Positions 59,185 through 64,000 of a stretch of DNA of 64,000 nt are shown here, in pieces. The stretch is from positions 55,393 to 119,392 of the forward strand of contig NZ_JAHCLU010000005.1 of NCBI RefSeq assembly GCF_018448785.1. The letters are read 5' to 3'. The notes under the pieces are model-generated. The model was given only the letters and a program-made list of their open reading frames with translations, had not been told where the DNA came from and did not search any database. The stretch comes from Halomonas jincaotanensis (GTDB lineage: Bacteria > Pseudomonadota > Gammaproteobacteria > Pseudomonadales > Halomonadaceae). Each line of letters begins with the position of its first letter. Positions within the stretch are counted from its first letter, which is position 1. Made by a program: the position numbers and the translations under genes.

Positions 59185-59274
59185 GGTGAGTCTCCGGTTT
59201 GTTGTTGTGCTGGCGCATGATGTTCACTGACGTTGCGACCCGCGGATCTGGCCACGGGGCGCGCTACCCCGGGG

Positions 59275-60564
59275 CTACATGAGCCCCGGTAACCACAGGC
59301 TGATGCCGGGGAAGAACACGAACAGCATCAGCACGAGGAACTGGACTGCGACAAAGGGCAGGGCGCTTTGGATAATCTCCTCGACCGAAAGTTCGGGACA
59401 CACCCCGCGCAGCGCATAGAGGTTGAGCCCCACCGGCGGCGTTACCACGGCGATTTCCAGGTTCAGCACCATGATGATGCCGAACCATAGTGGGTCGTAG
59501 CCCAGCGCTTCGATCAGCGGCAGCAGCACCGGCGTGGTCACCACGATCAGCGACACCGCATCGACGATCATCCCCAGCAGGATCAGCAGTAGCATGATGG
59601 CCAGCAGAATCGCCCAGGCGGGCAAGCCGCTGGCGGTCAGCGCCTCGGTGAGCAGCTGGGGCACGCGGACCATGTTGAGATAGTCGCCGAAGATCTTGGC
59701 GCAGCCGATGATCAGCAGGATGGCGCCGCTGATCCGCGCAGTGGCGCCGAGGATCTCGAGGAACTTGCGCCAGCTGAGGCTGCGAAAGATCAGTGTGGCG
59801 ATCAGGAAAGCCCCCAGGGCGCCGATACCGGCGGCCTCGCTGGGGGTGGCCAGGCCGGAATAGATCGAGCCGAGCACGGCCACCACCAGCAGCGTGGCAT
59901 GCCAGATGCCGGCCAGGCTCGCCCAGCGCTGCTTCCAGGTGAAGTGCTCGTTGCTGGCCGGGGCCTCTTCGGGACGCAGCGACACCCGGATATAGATGTA
60001 CAGCGAAAGGGCCAGCGCCAGCACGATGCCGGGTACGATGCCTCCGATGAACAGGTCAGCCACCGAGACGTTGGAGACGGCGCCATAGATGATAAACGGT
60101 ACGCTGGGCGGAATCAGCATCGCCAGGGCCCCGGCCGTGACGACCGACCCGGCGGCCAGCGAGCGGCTGTAGCCACGATTGAGCATCTGCGGGACGGCGA
60201 TGGAGCCCACCGCCGCCACCCCTGCCAGGCTGACGCCGGACACGGCACCGAACATCGCCGAGGCGCCCACCGACGAGATGGCCAGGCTGCCGCGCAGCCA
60301 GTTGAGCCAGCGTACCGCAGCGGTGAAGAGACTCGAGCCCACCGGGGTGGCGCCCAGGAAGTTACCCATCAGGATGAATAGCGGCAGGGCGATCAATTCG
60401 AAGGCGTTGAGTTGACCGAACAGCGACGATGGCGCGAAGAAGAACGCCAGCGACCCACGTGCCATGTACAGGCCGAGCAGCCCCGACAGGCCGAGGGCCA
60501 GAAAGATCGGCACGCCGAAGGCGATCAACCCGATGAGCAGAACGACGACAATGACTGGATCCAT
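59275..60564 (-). CDS. dctM: TRAP transporter large permease (DctM)
   Basis: A 429-residue permease with about 12 helices. FPIFLALGLSGLLGLYM is replaced here by VPIFLALGLSG, and GVSLAGVAAVGSIAVPQM and GMIVDAVSLIVVTTPVL are DctM landmarks. It is the Na+-coupled transport unit. Its stop is 90 bases before dctP, a wider gap than elsewhere in this operon. Confidence 0.93.
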   Translation of the reverse strand: MDPVIVVVLLIGLIAFGVPIFLALGLSGLLGLYMARGSLAFFFAPSSLFGQLNAFELIALPLFILMGNFLGATPVGSSLFTAAVRWLNWLRGSLAISSVGASAMFGAVSGVSLAGVAAVGSIAVPQMLNRGYSRSLAAGSVVTAGALAMLIPPSVPFIIYGAVSNVSVADLFIGGIVPGIVLALALSLYIYIRVSLRPEEAPASNEHFTWKQRWASLAGIWHATLLVVAVLGSIYSGLATPSEAAGIGALGAFLIATLIFRSLSWRKFLEILGATARISGAILLIIGCAKIFGDYLNMVRVPQLLTEALTASGLPAWAILLAIMLLLILLGMIVDAVSLIVVTTPVLLPLIEALGYDPLWFGIIMVLNLEIAVVTPPVGLNLYALRGVCPELSVEEIIQSALPFVAVQFLVLMLFVFFPGISLWLPGLM

Positions 60565-60577
60565 GAAGATGCTCCGC

Positions 60578-61795
60578 TCAGATCACGTGATCGGCGCGCA
60601 AGGCGTCGAGGGTGTCGGGGGCCAGGCCAAGCCAGTCCGAGAGAATGGTGTCGGTGTGCTCGCCCAGTTCGGGTCCTACATGGCGCACGCGTCCCGGGGT
60701 ATCGTTCAGGCGCGGGAAGACGTTCTGCATCGGCAGCGGCTTGCCATGGCGGTCCGGGACCTTGACGATCGCGTCACGGGCCTGGAAGTGGGGATCGTCG
60801 AGCATGTCGGGGGCGCGGAACACCAGCCCCGCCGGCACGCCGGCCGTAGCCAGACGATCGACCACGGTCTGGGCGTCATGCTCACGGGTCCAGGCGGCCA
60901 CCAGGTCGTCGATGGCCTGCTGATGCTCGCCGCGGGCGCGGTGGGTGGCGTAGGCCGGGTGGTCGGCGAGGGTCGGCTGGCCCATGGCCTCGCAGAGACG
61001 CCGAAACACCGAATCCTGATTGGCGCCGATGACGACGTCGCGGCCGTCGCGGGCGGGATAGGCATTCGACGGCGCGATCTTGGGCAGGAAGCTGCCGCTG
61101 CGCTCGCGGACCTTGCCGGCCCGCGCATACTCGGGTATCAGGTTTTCCATCATCGCCAGCACAGACTCGAAGATAGCGCTGTCGACCACCTGGCCCAGGC
61201 CGGTGCGCTCGCGCTGGTGCAGGGCTATCAGTGCTCCCATGGCGCCGTGCAGCCCGGCCAGGGTGTCGCCGAGGGAGATACCCACGCGAACCGGCGGGCG
61301 ATCCGGATAACCGCTGAGATAGCGCAAGCCACCCATCGCCTCGCAGACCGAGGCAAACCCCGCTCGAGAGGCATAGGGGCCGTCCTGGCCGAAGCCGGTG
61401 ACGCGCACCATGACAAGCCGCGGGTTATAGCGCGACAGCGTCTCGTAGCCCAGGCCCCAGCGCTCCATGGTACCGGGGCGGAAGTTCTCGATAATCACGT
61501 CCGCCTGTTGGGCGAGCTCACGCAGAATGTCCTGCCCCCGCGGTTGGCGCAGGTCCAGGGTCAGGGACTTCTTGTTGCGGGCGATGACGTTCCACCACAG
61601 CGGCTCGCCGGTCTCGAGGTCCGCCTCGCCCCATTGGCGCATGGCGTCGCCCCTGCCCGGGGGTTCGACCTTGATAACGTTGGCGCCGAAGTCGGCGAAC
61701 ACCTGTCCACAGTAGGGGCCGGCGATCAACTGGCCGAGCTCGAGCACCTTGAGATCCCCGAGGGGAAGGTCGGTGAGAGGGGTCAGGTCGGTCAT
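60578..61795 (-). CDS. CaiB/BaiF class III CoA-transferase
   Basis: A 405-residue family III CoA-transferase. LKVLELGQLIAGPYCGQVFA near 15 opens the fold, FADFGANVIKVEPPGRGD follows, and the catalytic Asp is in RDGRDVVIGANQDSVF or the preceding ENLI region. These enzymes move CoA between acids, for example succinyl-CoA to (citra)malate or itaconate. Two ATGs 12 bases apart are possible starts; GAGGA precedes both. It opens the metabolic part of the operon right after the regulator. Confidence 0.9.
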   Translation of the reverse strand: MTDLTPLTDLPLGDLKVLELGQLIAGPYCGQVFADFGANVIKVEPPGRGDAMRQWGEADLETGEPLWWNVIARNKKSLTLDLRQPRGQDILRELAQQADVIIENFRPGTMERWGLGYETLSRYNPRLVMVRVTGFGQDGPYASRAGFASVCEAMGGLRYLSGYPDRPPVRVGISLGDTLAGLHGAMGALIALHQRERTGLGQVVDSAIFESVLAMMENLIPEYARAGKVRERSGSFLPKIAPSNAYPARDGRDVVIGANQDSVFRRLCEAMGQPTLADHPAYATHRARGEHQQAIDDLVAAWTREHDAQTVVDRLATAGVPAGLVFRAPDMLDDPHFQARDAIVKVPDRHGKPLPMQNVFPRLNDTPGRVRHVGPELGEHTDTILSDWLGLAPDTLDALRADHVI

Positions 61796-61838
61796 TGTTG
61801 TTATCATTCCTCGGAGTGTCGATGAACCTCGTGGAGAG

Positions 61839-62555
61839 TCAGCTCAGTGGCTCTTGCCGGTCGCGGGGCGCTGCGTCGGCAACACTTTCATGCAGCTTTC
61901 TCGCCGAGAGCAGATGGGCGTGCATGATGCTTTCGGCCCATCCCGGGCTCTGCGCCCGGATGGCCTGAAGAATCTCATGGTGATGGCGCATGCTGCGCTG
62001 CATGGCCTCGCGGTCGTAGAGGTCGAAGTTGCGGCGAATGATCGAGGTGCGGACCACCATGTCGAGCACGGTATAAAGACGCTGGTTATTGCTGGCGCGG
62101 ATCAGCTCGCGGTGAAACTCGTGGTTGAGGACCGCGATTTCGTTGCGCGCCTCCGCGGTGGGTTCCATCGGTTCGGCCAGCACTTCCATTCGTGACGCCA
62201 GCGCCTCGAGCTGTTTGAGCCTCGACGGTTCCATGAGGCGGCATGCCATACCCGCCGCCATGGGTTCGAGCACCAGGCGTAACTCGAATACCTCGCGGGC
62301 ATCACGCTCGGTCCAGGCCACCACGCGGGCGCCGTGATGCGGAATGGCCTCGAGCCAGCCCTCCGACACCAACTCGCGAAGCGCCTCGCGTACCGGCGTG
62401 CGGCTCACCTTGAGCTCGCGAGCCATGCTGGTCTCACGGATGTAATCGTGCGGCCGGTAATGCCCATCGAGAATGCCCTGCTTGATGGCCTCATGCACTT
62501 GGGCGGTAGCCGTCCTCGCGGCGGGCGCGGCATCGAGATGACTGACCTTGTTCAC
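61839..62555 (-). CDS. GntR-family regulator (FadR/FCD type)
   Basis: A 238-residue regulator with an N-terminal winged helix (IRETSMARELKVSRTPVREAL near 40-60) and a C-terminal FCD ligand-binding domain with the metal-binding Asp/His triad (LNHEFHRELI and HHHEIL). The FCD domain usually senses an organic acid. The start is uncertain: the GTG at 62555 gives the expected length, but has no clear Shine-Dalgarno. It lies first in the operon and should autoregulate it through the sites upstream. Confidence 0.88.
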   Translation of the reverse strand: MNKVSHLDAAPAARTATAQVHEAIKQGILDGHYRPHDYIRETSMARELKVSRTPVREALRELVSEGWLEAIPHHGARVVAWTERDAREVFELRLVLEPMAAGMACRLMEPSRLKQLEALASRMEVLAEPMEPTAEARNEIAVLNHEFHRELIRASNNQRLYTVLDMVVRTSIIRRNFDLYDREAMQRSMRHHHEILQAIRAQSPGWAESIMHAHLLSARKLHESVADAAPRDRQEPLS

Positions 62556-62571
62556 GGTGTAAGCCCGATTG

Positions 62572-62581
62572 TTGTATGCAA
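62572..62581. promoter_or_regulatory. GntR operator-like site 1
   Basis: TTGTATGCAA, a near-palindrome of the TTGTATACAA type bound by FadR-subfamily regulators. It lies 17 bases upstream of the likely gntR start. Its exact reverse complement occurs at 62635-62644. Confidence 0.5.
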
Positions 62582-62582
62582 T

Positions 62583-62595
62583 GTCTAGCCTAGAC
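62583..62595. promoter_or_regulatory. 13-bp palindrome in the operon control region
   Basis: GTCTAG, one base, then CTAGAC: a perfect inverted repeat directly next to operator site 1. The half CTAGAC recurs at 62616-62621 (gctagacc). Possibly part of the same operator or a second regulator's site. Confidence 0.4.
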
Positions 62596-62634
62596 AAGAT
62601 AGCCCACGCTGTAATGCTAGACCTTAGGTGTATG

Positions 62635-62644
62635 TTGCATACAA
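62635..62644. promoter_or_regulatory. GntR operator-like site 2
   Basis: TTGCATACAA, the reverse complement of operator site 1, 53 bases away. Two such sites in opposite orientation suggest looping or binding by two dimers. Confidence 0.5.
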
Positions 62645-62713
62645 TTCTCACATTAGAGCTTTGAGTACCCGGCCGCAGCCTGCGCTTCTGGTGATTTCTC
62701 AACGCTGCGTTCG

Positions 62714-62959
62714 TCAGCGCACAGTGAGTGTGTGCCATAAGGCCCATCCTCGGCTCGAGTGTGGCAATGGATATGCCTGAACAGGACGTTGCACTATGCG
62801 CTGCAGGGAACGTAGCGCGACTTTCTCTTCGTAGGCCGCTTGTTCGACGGTATCTCGTTCTGCAGCCCGCGCTTCGATCTTGACCTTGGCTTCAGCGAGC
62901 GCCACCAGGCGCTGTTCATGCCGAGTCACCCCTGCCCTCGGCCTGACAGATGCCGTCAT
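62714..62959 (-). pseudogene. Transposase remnant (IS1182-like coiled region)
   Basis: The minus frame carries RLVALAEAKVKIEARAAER and EQAAYEEKVALR. This resembles the AKAKIEARAxERxxxEQAxYExKLAxR helix in the middle of IS1182-type transposases. The DDE catalytic parts, inverted repeats and both ends are missing. Judged from memory of the family. Confidence 0.5.
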
Positions 62960-63140
62960 GGTGGCCCTTCATCTTTCATCACTCATGGTGAGAAGCAGTG
63001 ATTGGAACCGGGCCTGGAGCGGCGTGAAGGGTATTGACCAGCAGAGGGTCGAACGAGAGGCCTAGGAGGATTGGTTTCGCCGAATTCTCCTCAACGATTT
63101 GCAGACACAACACCTGACCGACTCCAATGAGGAACCAATA

Positions 63141-63416
63141 GTGAAAGCCATTTTTGCCCTAGTTCTTGGATCGATAGCCTTGCTCTTGGCTATCACCGCT
63201 CAAGGTTCTGCCGGCACGCGAATCATCCTTGCTTGCGTGGGACTGGCGCTATACGCGGTGGCGCTGAGCCCGGGAGCTGCTCGAGGTGAGCCGAAAGCAT
63301 CCTGGCACCATAGGCCGAGCAAACCCAAGCAGGGCGAGGTCAGTTTTCAACCCCAGTTGAGCTGGGCCGGACGAAACACGAGGGAGCAACATGCAACTCA
63401 TCGATCAGCTAAGTGA
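63141..63416 (+). CDS. Small membrane-anchored hypothetical protein
   Basis: A 91-residue protein starting with GTG after AGGA at good spacing. The first 47 residues form two hydrophobic segments (AIFALVLGSIALLLAITAQ, then IILACVGLALYAVALS). The rest is polar and basic. No family recognised. Its end overlaps the start of the next small gene by 26 bases. Confidence 0.55.
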   Translation: MKAIFALVLGSIALLLAITAQGSAGTRIILACVGLALYAVALSPGAARGEPKASWHHRPSKPKQGEVSFQPQLSWAGRNTREQHATHRSAK

Positions 63417-63585
63417 CCCCCAGGCGAAGACGTATGCCAAGCATTGCTTTGAGGATAAAAACGCCGAAGAGCTTCGCGCCGCGACGAATGAAACACCCGA
63501 TCCAGATGTGCTTAGCCACTGGGGACTGACGGAAGGCCAGTATTCCGTAGCTATCACCACGGCTTTAGCAGAACTCGAATCGTAA
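63391..63585 (+). CDS. Small hypothetical protein
   Basis: A 64-residue acidic soluble protein (start MQLIDQLSDPQAKTYAKHCF) preceded by GAGGGAG at ideal spacing. No family recognised. The middle NETPDPDVLSHWGLTEGQY suggests a small folded domain. It is probably co-translated with the overlapping membrane protein upstream. Confidence 0.6.
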   Translation: MQLIDQLSDPQAKTYAKHCFEDKNAEELRAATNETPDPDVLSHWGLTEGQYSVAITTALAELES

Positions 63586-63675
63586 CCGGCGCAATAACCG
63601 GGAATCGTTGTCGTCATTCATAAAACCCGTGACATTTACGGTTCATGTTCCGGCTCTCTTGTCGCAAGGTTCCCC

Positions 63676-63698
63676 TCAGTCGATCGAGGCGCTGATGA
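63676..63698. repeat. 23-bp sequence shared with the 3-prime end of mltF
   Basis: Identical to 21386-21408 for 23 bases and 31 of 33 overall; similarity then stops abruptly. Confidence 0.85.
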
Positions 63699-63819
63699 TG
63701 TCTAGGATCATATTGTATGTGCTGAACTCCCAAACCCTCTGTTTATTCTCCAGCATCGGGTGGGTATGTTCGCCACCAAACAGATAACTCTCTCGTCCTG
63801 TCTTTATGCTGCGAGAAGC
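63676..63819 (-). pseudogene. C-terminal fragment of an unidentified protein sharing the mltF end
   Basis: On the minus strand 47 codons stay open, reading TGRESYLFGGEHTHPMLENK and then WEFSTYNMILDIISASID and stop. It has no start. The last seven codons and stop are identical in DNA to the end of mltF (21386-21408), while the rest does not match MltF. It looks like the tail of a real protein, but I do not recognise it. Confidence 0.5.
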
Positions 63820-63893
63820 TCATGTGCCCGGCTATAACCTGAACTCAAGCAATAATGCAGGCGGCCTATCCAGCACCTAACAGGACAGACCCC

Positions 63894-64000
63894 ATGAATC
63901 AGAAACCTACACCCATTAACATCCAGAAACCCAAGCTCATTAACCTCGCCCTTCAGGGCGGAGGTGCGCATGGCGCTTTTACCTGGGGGGTTCTGGATCG
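63894..64000 (+). CDS. Patatin-like phospholipase (5-prime part, runs off the window)
   Basis: Only the first 35 codons are inside the window. They include LINLALQGGGAHGAFTWGVL, which holds the oxyanion-hole GGGxxG motif of patatin-like phospholipases; the GxSxG nucleophile lies beyond the end. In related bacteria this gene often neighbours 3-hydroxybutyrate dehydrogenase, which cannot be checked here. AGGA precedes the ATG. Confidence 0.88.
   Translation, partial: MNQKPTPINIQKPKLINLALQGGGAHGAFTWGVLD

Larger units (their letters stand above)
63586..63893. other. Intergenic region with gene debris
   Basis: About 310 bases before the patatin-like gene. A minus-strand C-terminal gene fragment occupies 63676-63819. 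The rest, including the AT-richer part near 63700-63860, probably holds the promoter of the patatin-like gene. Confidence 0.5.

Noticed and set aside
60464..61825. 453-codon plus-strand frame over the CoA-transferase
   Set aside because: Same reason: long only because of GC bias; no recognisable protein.

Overview
The window is a GC-rich chromosomal stretch of a gammaproteobacterium, most likely a Halomonas-type member of the Halomonadaceae. The indications are gene content and protein style: a YghU-type glutathione transferase, a phasin-like protein beside an acetoacetyl-CoA-reductase-like SDR, a CPA1 Na+/H+ antiporter, an ectoine-hydrolase-like M24 protein, TRAP transport and many small membrane proteins. 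No rRNA, tRNA, CRISPR array or complete insertion sequence was seen. The assignment is inference; no marker gene fixes the species.

Layout. 1-7 kb: a PsiE-like protein, a secreted sorbosone-dehydrogenase-like beta-propeller with a DUF2231 partner, then a PHA-flavoured block (phasin-like, SDR reductase, alpha/beta hydrolase, PAP2 phosphatase). This block is littered with broken second and third copies of its own genes: a PAP2 scrap at 509-632, an SDR remnant at 3366-3547, and hydrolase scraps at 3626-3935 and 4867-4930. 7-22 kb: HAD phosphatase, a glutamate-synthase-like remnant, an MDR reductase, katG with an OxyR-like site, yghU, a DAO-type oxidase, two voltage-sensor-like membrane proteins (one without a pore), YqhA, RlpA, cytochrome b561, YetF-like and Pmp3-like proteins, and two lytic transglycosylases. 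22-35 kb: dbpA, a RIO kinase, a Tat-exported aldo/keto reductase with a DUF6064 membrane partner, a second-type FtsH, a creatininase-family amidohydrolase, a LysE exporter and a two-gene RND pump. 35-49 kb: an ABHD-type hydrolase, YebC, the M24 protein, a CinA-type amidase, nadE, the antiporter, a 28-residue membrane microprotein, an MDR dehydrogenase, two c-di-GMP enzymes, nfo with a RidA gene, a Tat-exported OpgD-like protein and an MgtC/DUF4010 protein. 50-54 kb: a CoA-transferase with a long C-terminal extension, then umuDC under a near-consensus LexA box.

54-62.6 kb is the most coherent functional unit. A GntR regulator heads a seven-gene minus-strand operon: class III CoA-transferase, TRAP DctM, DctP and DctQ, an aconitase-family dehydratase and an HMG-CoA-lyase-family enzyme, with an SDR converging on its end. 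Together these read as a complete uptake, CoA-activation, (de)hydration and retro-Claisen cleavage route for a branched hydroxy-dicarboxylate (citramalate, citraconate or 3-hydroxy-3-methylglutarate type). The substrate cannot be named from sequence. Operator-like palindromes lie upstream of the regulator.

62.7-64 kb is an accessory-looking edge: a transposase scrap, two small overlapping genes, a C-terminal gene fragment sharing 23 identical bases with the end of mltF, and the start of a patatin-like phospholipase that runs off the window.
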